Virus record (IMG/VR): IMGVR_UViG_3300038954_000288 | Span: 1-27,477 of that record | Source of the DNA: a virus | Reading direction: 5' to 3' (one strand) | DNA length: 27,477 nucleotides | In this document: piece by piece, positions 6,730 to 14,373 of the stretch | Layout: every line of letters begins with the position of its first letter | Numbering within the stretch: position 1 is the first letter of the stretch | Program-made: the position numbers and the translations under genes | Notes under the pieces: generated by a model | The model's input: only the letters and a program-made list of their open reading frames with translations | What the model was told of the DNA's origin: nothing | Databases searched by the model: none

Positions 6730-9305
6730 CGGTTCACCTGTACCGCTCCGCGCCGACGAATCTGAGCCGAGCCCTTGTTAAATGCCTGAGCGACGCGAGC
6801 GTCGAACTCTGCGCCGCCGATCGAGACGACGATCCGCTCCGGGAAACTACTTTCGCCGCCGCGCGTCGGAGTGACGTTTACCTCTTCGCCGGAGTTCACG
6901 CGTAGGAGTCCGCTGTCGTCGTTGTTACCCGGAGGTACGACGAATGATCCGCCGAACTGCGCAGCGGGGATTGGCTCAGCAAGGATAGTCGCGATTTGAA
7001 TTGCTCCGGTAGCCGCAGCAAGCCCGGCCAGAATGCCAGTAGGATCGACTGAAAGCGCCTTTGTCACGGCGAGAGCCGTGTTGATAATCGCCTCTGTCAC
7101 GGCAAGCGCTTTCTGCGCGACCGCTCTATCGCGTTCGTCTTCTATTGATCGATCTATGAGAGTGGAAGCGAAATCAAACGCGGCCTGACCAAGCTCGTTC
7201 TGAGCGTCTTTGACCTGCCTTGCAAGCTCGATCTTATCTTCTGCCGCCTCTTCATTGATACGCACCTCTTCAGCCCGCGCATCTCGCTCCGCGTCAACCT
7301 GCTCTTGCAGGATGCGCCGTCGCTCTTCGGCCTCGCGTTCTCGTCGCTCTCCGATCATCTCGGCTGTACGCTCAGCGTCCGCTCTGCGTAGCGCCTGGCG
7401 TTCTGCGATCTCATCTCGTACTGCTTCAAGGCGTTCTGCCGCTTGTTCTTTCTGTTGTTCGGTTCGCTGTATTTCTATCTCCGCCACAAACTCTTCGAGT
7501 CGTTCTCGCGCAGCTCGGCGTGCGGCAAAGCTCGCTCCTTCCGTCTCTTCAATCTGGCGCACTCGATCTTCGGCTAGTCTGATTCTGCCTTCATTGGTCA
7601 GCGTCTCGTCTTCGAGTATTTGGTTCAAAAACTCTTCGGCTGCGCGAGCCTGGCGCTCGTTTGCCTGTCTCCTGACCAATGCCGCGTTCAGACCTGCTTG
7701 TTCTATGACATCAACCTCGCGTTCAAGCTGGGCTTCGGTCTGCTCCACAATAGCTTCAAAGCTCCCGGCCTCTGCAAGTATCCCGATAGCTTCCTGGCGT
7801 ATTTCGTTGATTGTCTGCGTAGAGTCGGTAGTCACCTGTTCGAGCGAATCCGCCGTAGCCTGTGCGGTATTGACCGCTTCATCGCTCGCTGCGCGTAGCG
7901 TCTCATTGACGGTCGCTGCGGTCTCTTCGCTGGTCTGGCGAAACTTTTCGCGCAGTGATTCGCTTCGGTCTTCGGCGTTGTCGGTGAGCCCTTGGATACC
8001 TTCTACGGCGTTGCGTACCGTGGTCGCTAGCCCCTCGCCCGCTTCAGTTGCGAAGGTGCGAAATGCGTCGCCGGCCTCGCGGAACTGTTCTTTTACGTCT
8101 TCAAACGTCGCCTGCCCGGTGAGCACCTGGCCGAGCGAGCCGATAGCTTGGGCGCTCTCTCGCGCGGCTCTCACGAGGTTGAAAAACGCTGTCACATTGG
8201 TAATTACCAGATCGCGTAGGACGCCGAATCCGATTAAAGCCCCTTCGATGACTCCGCTGAGTATATCGAGCGCGATTCCGCTGTTCTGCGTGTTTGTCTG
8301 GAAATCACCGAGATTCGTGACCACGGTATCGATGATTCCTGCCCACGCTTGACCGAGCGCGTTGAAAAGCGTCTGCCCGATATCGAACACGACGCCGAAT
8401 GCGCCCGCTATCCCGCCAAATATATCAGAGATAATTTGCGCGCCTTGAACGGAGGTGACCCACTCGCGGATTCTATCGGCAACCTCAGCGACGCGTGATG
8501 CAATGTCGTTAAATGCGCGGATCGCAAGTGTAGCAAGGGGCAAGAGGGCTCCACCTAAAGATTCTGCTATATCCTGTACTCTTGCGTTCGCGATACGTGA
8601 TTGGTTCGCAAACGATGCCTGTGAGCGCTCGAAATCCCCGATTGCGTTTCCGCTCTGCTCTACGGCCAGTTGGAGCGTAAGCGCAGCCTGTTGCTGACGC
8701 GTGAGCTCACCGACAATACCTTTGTCCTCTGCGAGCCGGTCAATGTCGGCCTGAGTAATCGCGATTCCAAGCGTTTTCAACGACTCTCGTTCGCCAAGCA
8801 GCGCCTTGGTGAGCGCCTGGCTCGCTCCTTCCGCTCCGCCTGAGAAGTTGGTAAACGATGCAAGATCGACGGCAAGCTCCTGAACCTGCGTAGAAAGATC
8901 AAGGGCGCTCTCTCGCGTAAATCCGAATCCGGTAAGCAAGTCGCCGGTGTTTGCAAGCAATGACTCGGCCTCAGTCTGAGCAAGGCCGAAGTTTTCAGCA
9001 AGATTTCGCGCTGTATCCTGTGCCGCGCCTTGGACACCTTGGAACGTGACGCCAAACTTATTCGCTGTCTCTTCCGCGTCTGACGCGGCCTGTATGAGGT
9101 TTGATCCGAGTCGGCCTATCGCTTTCGCTGCACCTACTGCGAGAGCGGCGATGCCGATGCTCTTGAGCGCTTGAAATGCCTTGGTAGCGCCGCCTGCGGA
9201 CGCTCCGGCCTGTCTGGTCTGTTGCCCGAGCTGCCCCATGGAGCGAGAGGCTTTGTCGGCATTGGTCTCGATCTTGATTACTATCCGACTTGCTTCAACC
9301 GCCAT
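6726..9305 (-). CDS. Tape measure protein
   Basis: This 859-residue protein sets tail length and is threaded inside the tube. Its start ATG 9305 has GAGGAG eight bases ahead, 12 bases after the chaperone stop. It has an N-terminal Ala/Gly-rich part with hydrophobic segments (KSIGIAALAVGAAKAIGRLGS), long alpha-helical/coiled-coil tracts of Glu/Arg/Ala (RERLEEFVAEIEIQRTEQQKE, ERREREAEERRRILQEQVDA), and a C-terminal hydrophobic patch (GILAGLAAATGAIQIATILA). It is close in size to lambda gpH (about 850 residues). ATGA overlap with the next gene. No lysozyme or peptidase motif is visible. Confidence 0.93.
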   Translation of the reverse strand: MAVEASRIVIKIETNADKASRSMGQLGQQTRQAGASAGGATKAFQALKSIGIAALAVGAAKAIGRLGSNLIQAASDAEETANKFGVTFQGVQGAAQDTARNLAENFGLAQTEAESLLANTGDLLTGFGFTRESALDLSTQVQELAVDLASFTNFSGGAEGASQALTKALLGERESLKTLGIAITQADIDRLAEDKGIVGELTRQQQAALTLQLAVEQSGNAIGDFERSQASFANQSRIANARVQDIAESLGGALLPLATLAIRAFNDIASRVAEVADRIREWVTSVQGAQIISDIFGGIAGAFGVVFDIGQTLFNALGQAWAGIIDTVVTNLGDFQTNTQNSGIALDILSGVIEGALIGFGVLRDLVITNVTAFFNLVRAARESAQAIGSLGQVLTGQATFEDVKEQFREAGDAFRTFATEAGEGLATTVRNAVEGIQGLTDNAEDRSESLREKFRQTSEETAATVNETLRAASDEAVNTAQATADSLEQVTTDSTQTINEIRQEAIGILAEAGSFEAIVEQTEAQLEREVDVIEQAGLNAALVRRQANERQARAAEEFLNQILEDETLTNEGRIRLAEDRVRQIEETEGASFAARRAARERLEEFVAEIEIQRTEQQKEQAAERLEAVRDEIAERQALRRADAERTAEMIGERREREAEERRRILQEQVDAERDARAEEVRINEEAAEDKIELARQVKDAQNELGQAAFDFASTLIDRSIEDERDRAVAQKALAVTEAIINTALAVTKALSVDPTGILAGLAAATGAIQIATILAEPIPAAQFGGSFVVPPGNNDDSGLLRVNSGEEVNVTPTRGGESSFPERIVVSIGGAEFDARVAQAFNKGSAQIRRRGAVQVNR

Positions 9306-9317
9306 GCTCTGCGCTCC

Positions 9318-9665
9318 TCACTTCGGTCGCCCTTTCCGTCGCCCTCCAAGTAGCTGAATAATCATGTCTAGCCGTTCCAGTATACGACGATTCTCGCTGA
9401 AATGCGCCCGGTATTGGCCCTCCATTACCGCAACCGCATCCGCTATCCATGTATTCGGTTCCGGCGCTCCAAGACCAAGGTTCAGCACTTGCCACGCCCG
9501 GTAGGCTTCCCAAAACGATTGGGTGAGCAGCTTGGGTACGTCTCCTTTGCGACCGACCCAAACCGGAGCGTTTGTCGGGCCTATAAAATGCATTTTATGC
9601 TCATAGCCCGGCGTTGGTTCATAATCGGCTTTCCCTCCCATCACGAGATGGAAAGCCGCTATGAG
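9318..9665 (-). CDS. Tail assembly chaperone, frameshift (T) portion of the GT fusion
   Basis: After the -1 shift, the frame continues from 9665 through the stop of the short form, reading LIAAFHL and then a frame that stays open to 9318. The fusion would be 237 residues (122 shared plus 115). The T portion begins near MGGKADYEPTPGYEH, contains FWEAYRAWQVLNLGLGAPEPN and a helical end (ENRRILERLDMIIQLLGG). In-frame GTG and ATG codons near 9644-9641 have no ribosome site upstream, so expression through frameshifting is favoured. The tape measure gene begins 12 bases after the stop. In this position and pairing, the fused form is the usual partner of the tape measure. Confidence 0.85.
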   Translation of the reverse strand, partial: LIAAFHLVMGGKADYEPTPGYEHKMHFIGPTNAPVWVGRKGDVPKLLTQSFWEAYRAWQVLNLGLGAPEPNTWIADAVAVMEGQYRAHFSENRRILERLDMIIQLLGGRRKGRPK

Positions 9666-9671
9666 TTTTTT
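9626..9671 (-). promoter_or_regulatory. Programmed -1 frameshift signal
   Basis: On the coding strand the heptamer A AAA AAC (9665-9671) is in the correct zero-frame phase (aca aaa aac). It is followed by the six-base spacer TCATAG, which contains the zero-frame stop. A hairpin then follows: 9 base pairs, CGGCTTTCC pairing with GGAAAGCCG (9650-9658 with 9626-9634), or a longer alternative that also pairs CCATC with GATGG. This is a complete -1 frameshift module. Confidence 0.9.
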
Positions 9672-10030
9672 GTGCCCTCTCCCTCCTCGGCCATCTCTTG
9701 AATCGCTTCATTGATTTCTCGGAGGACCGGAGCGAGTTCGGTGTATCGGAAAATATCTGCCACGCGCATCTTTCGGCTGCGCCCGTCGATCTCGATCTCC
9801 GGCGGATTGACGAGTCCTTTGACCCAAGCCCGCGCCATACCGAGCGTATCGTAGACGGTACGCACGCTTCCCGTATCGTCGTACTCGGTTCGCACGCTCG
9901 CCTCACTCAACGTCTGATCGCTCGGACGCTGTAGCTCTACTCCAAACCGCTCGCCTTCGGGTAGCTCTGAGTTGTTTTCGATGTCGGGGTAAATCGTTCT
10001 CTTCGTCGGTGTGGTAATTCTGACCTTCAT
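9659..10030 (-). CDS. Tail assembly chaperone, short form (G-type)
   Basis: The start is the ATG at 10030 (MKVRITTPTKRT), preceded by GGAGGT; the 15 extra residues of the longer frame lie in the terminator region. The 123-residue product is a soluble protein ending AEEGEGTKNS. It sits between the tube and tape measure genes, where lambda-like phages encode G and GT chaperones that coat the tape measure during tail assembly. The last codons contain the slippery sequence A AAA AAC at 9665-9671, so a fraction of ribosomes should continue into the next frame. Its size agrees with the usual G-type protein (about 100-150 residues). Confidence 0.85.
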   Translation of the reverse strand: MKVRITTPTKRTIYPDIENNSELPEGERFGVELQRPSDQTLSEASVRTEYDDTGSVRTVYDTLGMARAWVKGLVNPPEIEIDGRSRKMRVADIFRYTELAPVLREINEAIQEMAEEGEGTKNS

Positions 10031-10046
10031 GCTACCTCCATTGAGT

Positions 10047-10093
10047 AAAAAAGCGGCCCGAAGCGGAGAAACCACACGCCGCTACCGGGCCGC
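10047..10093 (-). terminator. Intrinsic terminator after the tail tube gene
   Basis: On the transcribed strand an outer 8-base-pair stem (GCGGCCCG with CGGGCCGC) encloses a second 4-base-pair stem (CCGC/GCGG-type) and a loop. TTTTTT follows directly. The hairpin begins 14 bases after the tube stop and ends about 14 bases ahead of the next gene's GGAGGT site. Confidence 0.9.
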
Positions 10094-10107
10094 AGAACGG
10101 GGAGTGA

Positions 10108-10848
10108 TTACGTGTTCTCTTCGCTACGCGCTCTGCGGTAGAGGCCCGGAAGAACGGCCACGCTTGCCGCGCCTGCCTGCAGGATCGAGAACCGCATCGA
10201 GCTGTCAAACGTCTGCGCGTTTGCGCCCTGCTCCGCTCCAAGATTGAAGCCGAACAGCTCGATGGGAGCCCATAGCTCAACGTAATCACCGACGTCGAAT
10301 TTTTTGTTGAGTACGAGTCGGGCCAGTTTCGCGCCCTTCGCTTTCTCGTAAAGATCAACGGTATCACCGCCGTCCTGGCGGATGATATCGATGAAGTTTC
10401 GCGCGATCGCGATACCGTCGGTCTTGTCGGTCGTGCCGATGGTGAAGATACCGTTTAGCGTGCCGGACGCGTCGTCCTTGCCTGCGCGGTACTTTTTGAT
10501 GTCATCACAGAACGAAGTGATCTCTACCTCATCTGAGGTGAACTGCACACTCCACGCGGTGATGTCGCACAGCTCGGTGAGCGTCAGCGGTATGTAACTG
10601 TCGTTCGCCTCCGGGACGATATCCGTATCGGTGCCGCGTACCTCGATCACGCGACCTACGGTTACCTGCTGCGCACCGGCGGCTCCAGAGGTTCCCGGCC
10701 AGCCGGAGGGCGTTCCGATTGCGGTGATTATGTAGCGGCCCTCAGGCAATGGCGTCGCGCCGTCGCCCGATGCTTCGTCACCGAATACGCTGTCGAAGAT
10801 CGTCCCGTCGTCTCCGATCAGCTTCTGTCCGTCTCCCTTGAAAGCCAT
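10108..10848 (-). CDS. Major tail (tube) protein
   Basis: This 246-residue protein starts at ATG 10848 behind AGGAGG. The central stretch VQFTSDEVEITSFCDDIKKYRAGKDDASGTLNGIF is typical of tail tube proteins, in which a T-x-(D/E)-x(V/I)-x-x-T/S-x(F)-x-D segment precedes a strand. The remainder is Gly/Thr-rich and beta-like. The tube protein polymerises into the hollow tail. It lies after the tail completion and zinc-ribbon genes and is followed by a strong terminator, consistent with the high expression that the tube protein requires. The next genes are tail chaperones and the tape measure, the canonical order. Confidence 0.85.
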   Translation of the reverse strand: MAFKGDGQKLIGDDGTIFDSVFGDEASGDGATPLPEGRYIITAIGTPSGWPGTSGAAGAQQVTVGRVIEVRGTDTDIVPEANDSYIPLTLTELCDITAWSVQFTSDEVEITSFCDDIKKYRAGKDDASGTLNGIFTIGTTDKTDGIAIARNFIDIIRQDGGDTVDLYEKAKGAKLARLVLNKKFDVGDYVELWAPIELFGFNLGAEQGANAQTFDSSMRFSILQAGAASVAVLPGLYRRARSEENT

Positions 10849-10851
10849 ACG

Positions 10852-11046
10852 CTATTCCTCCTCGCTCTGCTCGGTCGGCTCTTCGACCGGCTTCTCTTCC
10901 GTTGCCGTTTCCGTTACCGTGCGGCGCTTCCGACGCTTCGGTGCTGGTTTCGGCACCACGTATACATGATAGCACATCGAGCACTCCCGTTGTCCATCGG
11001 ACAACCGTAGGCTTCGTGGGCTTCCACACACTGGGCACAGTATCAC
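10852..11046 (-). CDS. Tiny zinc-ribbon protein in the tail module
   Basis: The start is the GTG at 11046, with a perfect AGGAGGT seven bases upstream; a longer frame from 11079 lacks a site. The 64-residue product has four Cys (C4, C7, C22, C25) in a CPVCG...CSMC zinc ribbon. A basic patch (KRRKRR, 38-42 area) and a strongly acidic C-terminal tail (TEQSEEE) follow. It lies between tail completion and tail tube genes. No named family is recognised. The charge pattern resembles a nucleic-acid or partner-binding adapter, but position alone does not show what it does. Confidence 0.65.
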   Translation of the reverse strand: MILCPVCGSPRSLRLSDGQRECSMCYHVYVVPKPAPKRRKRRTVTETATEEKPVEEPTEQSEEE

Positions 11047-11057
11047 GATTCTACCTC

Positions 11058-11462
11058 CTATGTGACAATGGCCGACCACATGAGCGGCGATTCAAATACC
11101 GCTGCCCACGTGCCAAGTTGGCTATCGAAGCTCAGTACACCGCCAGTGCGGTTTGCATCGACGCGGTACTGATTCGGTACTGTGCCGATGGTTCCGCGAA
11201 TCGATTGCACGACCTCTTTCAACTCTTCGAGCGCGTTGTACGCCGCAGGAAAGCTTTCGTCTGCGAGCGACCACTGTAGCGTGACCTCCCCGCCCTCGCC
11301 CTGCTCAAGACATAGCCGATCCGGCGTCTCGTCGTTGGGTGGCACGATCAGTACGGCGATGAATGGACGTGGCGGTGCGTTCGCCGTACCGAAGTACAGC
11401 GGCACCGATCCGGTGTACTGCGACTCGACCTCTCGGATGAACTCTTTGACAAACGTGTTCAT
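11058..11462 (-). CDS. Tail completion (tail terminator) protein
   Basis: The likely start is the ATG at 11462 (MNTFVKEFIREVESQY), which overlaps the gp10-like stop by ATGA; a longer frame upstream is a shadow. The 134-residue product has a mixed alpha/beta pattern: RPFIAVLIVPPND, EGGEVTLQWSLADESF, AYNALEELKEVVQSIRG and WAAVFESPLMWSAIV. This resembles gpU/tail-terminator type proteins, which cap the tail tube. The family is recognised only loosely. The call follows from its position after the neck protein and upstream of the tube gene. Confidence 0.55.
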   Translation of the reverse strand: MNTFVKEFIREVESQYTGSVPLYFGTANAPPRPFIAVLIVPPNDETPDRLCLEQGEGGEVTLQWSLADESFPAAYNALEELKEVVQSIRGTIGTVPNQYRVDANRTGGVLSFDSQLGTWAAVFESPLMWSAIVT

Positions 11463-11788
11463 CGCGCTTTCCTCGCTGCGTCGTCGGCCGCCTTGCGTGC
11501 GCTCTCCGGTAGCTTCGAAACCGCCTCTTTTGCAGCCGGACGCATGTACGGGGTAAATCCGTAGTTCGGCAAATCGGGTCGACCCCATTCCTGCGCTGCG
11601 GCATAGTCGGTGTTCGCACTCACCTCGTGCCGGTCTGACGACATCTTGTCGAGTTGGATCGAGTTGCGAAGCTGCCCTGTATCGACGCGGACGTTTGCTC
11701 GCGCTGCTTTCCGGGCTTCGATTCCAGTATACCAGCCGACGCGATCTTCGAGTTCTCGCGTGAAGCGCACGAAATCAAACGTACTCAA
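11459..11788 (-). CDS. HK97 gp10-like neck protein
   Basis: This 109-residue protein shows the signature of HK97 gp10-type proteins: a N-terminal helix, then RANVRVDTGQLRNSI (about 29-43), a Tyr-Ala stretch TDYAAAQEWG, and the terminal FTPYMRPAAKEAVSKL. The VDTGxLRxSI ... YAxxxExG ... PYMRPA pattern is diagnostic. These proteins act at the head-tail junction or in tail completion. The C-terminus is a basic/Ala-rich helix. It overlaps its neighbours at both ends (14 bases upstream and ATGA downstream). Confidence 0.85.
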   Translation of the reverse strand: MSTFDFVRFTRELEDRVGWYTGIEARKAARANVRVDTGQLRNSIQLDKMSSDRHEVSANTDYAAAQEWGRPDLPNYGFTPYMRPAAKEAVSKLPESARKAADDAARKAR

Positions 11789-12092
11789 GGTCGACCTCCT
11801 TGTGGTGGTTGACCGCAGAAACGCCGTTCGGCTGCGTAGCGTTGACCGCGCGGAAGCGAACGCTATCCTGCACGATCTCGTCTCCGAATTGGATCGGCGT
11901 CGAGACGTAGGTATAGAGCCGGTGCGTCCGGCGCTCCTCGAATCCCTCGGCGTTTGTCGTTACGGCCGCGCTCACCGGCTGAATGAATCCGCGATAGGTT
12001 CCGACCGCTTCGAACGTCGGTTCGTCGACGGCGCTCGCTCCGGGCGTTTGCCGGTTCAGCGTGAACGGTCTGTAGTATCGCTCGATGTTCAT
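11775..12092 (-). CDS. Head-tail stopper (head closure) protein
   Basis: This 105-residue protein follows the adaptor with an ATGA overlap. It has the beta-barrel type composition of gp16/stopper proteins: GTYRGFIQPVSAA, RRTHRLYTYVSTPIQFGDEIVQDSVRFRAVN and a terminal KEVDLEYV. In this family the protein closes the portal channel after DNA packaging and joins head to tail. The size fits the family (about 100-115 residues). The start is ATG 12092, inside the previous gene, and the end overlaps the next gene by 14 bases. Assignment rests on composition, size and place in the conserved gene order. Confidence 0.6.
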   Translation of the reverse strand: MNIERYYRPFTLNRQTPGASAVDEPTFEAVGTYRGFIQPVSAAVTTNAEGFEERRTHRLYTYVSTPIQFGDEIVQDSVRFRAVNATQPNGVSAVNHHKEVDLEYV

Positions 12093-12868
12093 GGCGTGTA
12101 CTCCGCGTCTGCGATCGGGCCACCATTCAGATAGCTTTCGATCCCAGCGGCGACGTCTGTCGGGTACTCCACCCCTCCGATCCGTTCGGTGCGAGTGTAG
12201 GAGTACGTACCGATGCGCTCGGTCTGAAGTCCGAGCCGATCATTTCGCAGAACGACGTCGTAGTAGATCATCCGGCCGACGATACGATCGAACTCTCCCG
12301 GAACGTCGAGAAGCAGCACGAGAAAGCGATCCGAGGCAGCCCCATCGATCGACTGGTCGAACGTCAGCCCCGCCGCGTCGACCGCCGCAATCGTCTTTCG
12401 CCCGTCGTTCCGCTTGGAGCCGAGTAGATACACTTCGTCCTCATACTCCATGTCTTCAAGCGAGCCTATGATGTCGTCCTCGTCTCCCGCGTCAATCGCG
12501 TTCGCCGAGAGCGTCCAGTCGGCGTAGATCGAAACGTAGATATTGAGCAGCGACAAATCGGTGCGGATGATCGTGTCAGGAGACTCGTCGAGCGCGACCG
12601 ATCGCTGGCGAAGCATCGATCGGTAGCACTCGCGGAGGATTCGTGCGTAGGTATCGTCGAGTACGCGGTCGATCTTCGCGTCGAGTCCGCTTTCGATCGC
12701 CGACCATGTTCCGGCCGCTGCATCGGAGAGAACGAACGAATCGCCGCTGGTGGTATTCAGCCACCGCTCGCCCGCTGCGTAGTCGGGCGCTTTCTCGCTC
12801 GACGTCGGATCGACGGCTTCGATCCACTCGTAGGTGCCGTTGATCTTCACGTCTGCACGTGTCGTCAT
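12089..12868 (-). CDS. Head-tail connector (adaptor, gp6-like) protein
   Basis: This 259-residue protein begins at ATG 12868. A helical segment near residues 61-85 (LDAKIDRVLDDTYARILRECY) and a late segment LQTERIGTYSYTRTERIG resemble the helical adaptor proteins that dock onto the portal; adaptors commonly end with a R..IGxYS-type strand. It is longer than simple gp6-like adaptors (about 100-180 residues), and the extra length lies in the acidic middle. It overlaps the following stopper gene by ATGA, and the following genes keep the usual adaptor-stopper-neck-tail-completion order. That order makes the call likelier than the sequence alone does. Confidence 0.6.
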   Translation of the reverse strand: MTTRADVKINGTYEWIEAVDPTSSEKAPDYAAGERWLNTTSGDSFVLSDAAAGTWSAIESGLDAKIDRVLDDTYARILRECYRSMLRQRSVALDESPDTIIRTDLSLLNIYVSIYADWTLSANAIDAGDEDDIIGSLEDMEYEDEVYLLGSKRNDGRKTIAAVDAAGLTFDQSIDGAASDRFLVLLLDVPGEFDRIVGRMIYYDVVLRNDRLGLQTERIGTYSYTRTERIGGVEYPTDVAAGIESYLNGGPIADAEYTP

Positions 12869-12872
12869 GTCG

Positions 12873-14300
12873 CTATACCTCCGCGTCCCACGTATGGGAG
12901 CCGCCGACCGTTGCCGGTTTGTTAGGTAGACACGAGAGCGTGATTAGCTCTCCAGCCACAAGTCGCGCGTCTAAATCGCCGAGTTCTATCGAACCGGAAC
13001 CGGGACCGATGACCGTTTCCGATAGGATCAGTTCGCCTCCGGTGAGCGCAGTTGCCGAGATATCATATTCGGCTGGCGAGCCGCCCGGCACAGCCTGTAC
13101 CCACGACGCGCCGGTTAGTGTCGCCCCGACACGAACTCGAAAGGTGCCGATCAGGTTCCCGGAACCGTAGGCAGCAAACGAGAAACGGTAGCCGAAAATC
13201 GCAAGCCGGTTCGGACTGCCCTCATACGTCTCGGGGGCGCGTACGCTTAGAATTGGCGTTTCCGTTCCTCCGGGAATGTCGATCGTGTTATCGATCGCGC
13301 CCAGCGCACGCAGCGCACGAGAGCTGTCGTCGCCCTCCATACCGACGGACGCGCTCGGACTGGCGAGCGTAAGATTGCTGGTATTCCCAGCGTTCTTGAC
13401 GTGCGCGTGAATGCGCAAGCTCGGATTCTGCAGCGATGTTTCGGTGAACGTGTTGGCGTACTGGATCCGATCGACGATGACGAACGAACCGAACGCCTTG
13501 TCTTCGATGTAGAATCGAATCTCGCCCGCGCCAAGCCACTGGAATGTGATCTGGTAGACGTTGAGCTTCGTCGGGTCGAAGTTGCTCGCGACGCCGAGCG
13601 GATCGGTCCAGTCAGTGCGAGGGGTGAAGTAGTCGACTCCGGCCGCTCGGCGCAAAACACCGAACTCGGCCCCGTTGTAGCCAAAGAACAGCCCGTCCTG
13701 CTCGTCGCCGTATCCGATGTACTGTTCGCTATCGGCGACGCCCTCGGTAAATCGTGCGGTGAACCGTACCATCCCGCCGATGCCGGGGAAGTATCGCATT
13801 GGTAGCCGGGTATCGAGTTCGGCCTCTCCGGCCGGGTCCGTTCCGGTCTGTAGAACGGCGAGCGATCCGTCGTGCGTAACCGTACCGCCATTCGTTTCGG
13901 TCGGGATGTAGTTGATTACGGAGATGTTGTACGGAAAGGCCCATCCGCTGCGCGGGCGGTACTCTGCTGTCTTCGTCTCCCCGAACGCGGTGACACCAGA
14001 AAATCGCGTTTCTCGATTCAGCCGACCCCCGGAACGATCGTCTACGATAACGACCGCACCGTTGTCTTTCGGGTACGCCCATAGCGTCGCGCCGTCGTTC
14101 GGATCGAACCAGTAGACTCGGCCGCCGCGCTGCGTCTTCACTGCAACCGATCCGGCTTTGTTGCCGTTCGGCGCTTCGGTCGGTTTCTCGATAGATTCGG
14201 CAAAGTAGCACTCGACCTCTTCGCCTTCGATTTGGTAATCGCTGGCGTATGTGGCGACGAGCTTCCATTCCTTTTTCAGTACGCGAATCGCTGTCGACAT
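12873..14300 (-). CDS. Large beta-rich putative virion protein, lectin-like
   Basis: The start is the ATG at 14300 (MSTAIRVLK), preceded by GGAGGT; a five-codon upstream extension is less likely. The 475-residue product is rich in Gly, Thr, Phe and Tyr and looks all-beta. A first region (about residues 1-90) contains IEGEEVECYFAESIEKP and WFDPNDGATLWAYP. The middle (about 125-320) has repeated beta-sandwich features such as MVRFTARFTEG, EQYIGYGDEQDGLFFGYNG, VYQITFQWLGAGEIRFYIED and SLRIHAHVKN, which resemble concanavalin-like folds. There is no recognised catalytic motif. It lies between capsid and head-tail connector genes, so it may be a head fiber or decoration protein that binds surfaces. 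The fold call is inference. Confidence 0.6.
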   Translation of the reverse strand: MSTAIRVLKKEWKLVATYASDYQIEGEEVECYFAESIEKPTEAPNGNKAGSVAVKTQRGGRVYWFDPNDGATLWAYPKDNGAVVIVDDRSGGRLNRETRFSGVTAFGETKTAEYRPRSGWAFPYNISVINYIPTETNGGTVTHDGSLAVLQTGTDPAGEAELDTRLPMRYFPGIGGMVRFTARFTEGVADSEQYIGYGDEQDGLFFGYNGAEFGVLRRAAGVDYFTPRTDWTDPLGVASNFDPTKLNVYQITFQWLGAGEIRFYIEDKAFGSFVIVDRIQYANTFTETSLQNPSLRIHAHVKNAGNTSNLTLASPSASVGMEGDDSSRALRALGAIDNTIDIPGGTETPILSVRAPETYEGSPNRLAIFGYRFSFAAYGSGNLIGTFRVRVGATLTGASWVQAVPGGSPAEYDISATALTGGELILSETVIGPGSGSIELGDLDARLVAGELITLSCLPNKPATVGGSHTWDAEV

Positions 14301-14312
14301 TCGACCTCCGAA

Positions 14313-14352
14313 CAAAAAGGGCCCGCGAGGCTATTGCCCCACGAGCCCCTTC
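14313..14352 (-). terminator. Intrinsic terminator after the capsid module
   Basis: On the transcribed strand a GC-rich arm (AAGGGGCTCGTGGGG) is followed by the loop CAATAG and the arm CCTCGCGGGCCCTT, pairing over about 14 base pairs with one bulged G and three G-T pairs, then running into TTTTTG. This is a classic rho-independent terminator. It lies in the 73-base gap after the head-associated gene, and the next ribosome site (GGAGGT) follows within a few bases. Confidence 0.85.
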
Positions 14353-14373
14353 GTGTTTGCTCGGCGCTACGGT

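Noticed and set aside
7210-8352. A 380-codon plus-strand frame inside the tape measure region
   Set aside because: It is Ser/Arg-rich and shows no motif, and it mirrors the Glu/Arg/Ala-rich coiled coil of the tape measure gene on the other strand.
11047-11079. An earlier GTG start for the tail zinc-ribbon gene
   Set aside because: That start lies within the preceding gene and lacks a ribosome site, whereas GTG 11046 follows AGGAGGT at ideal spacing.
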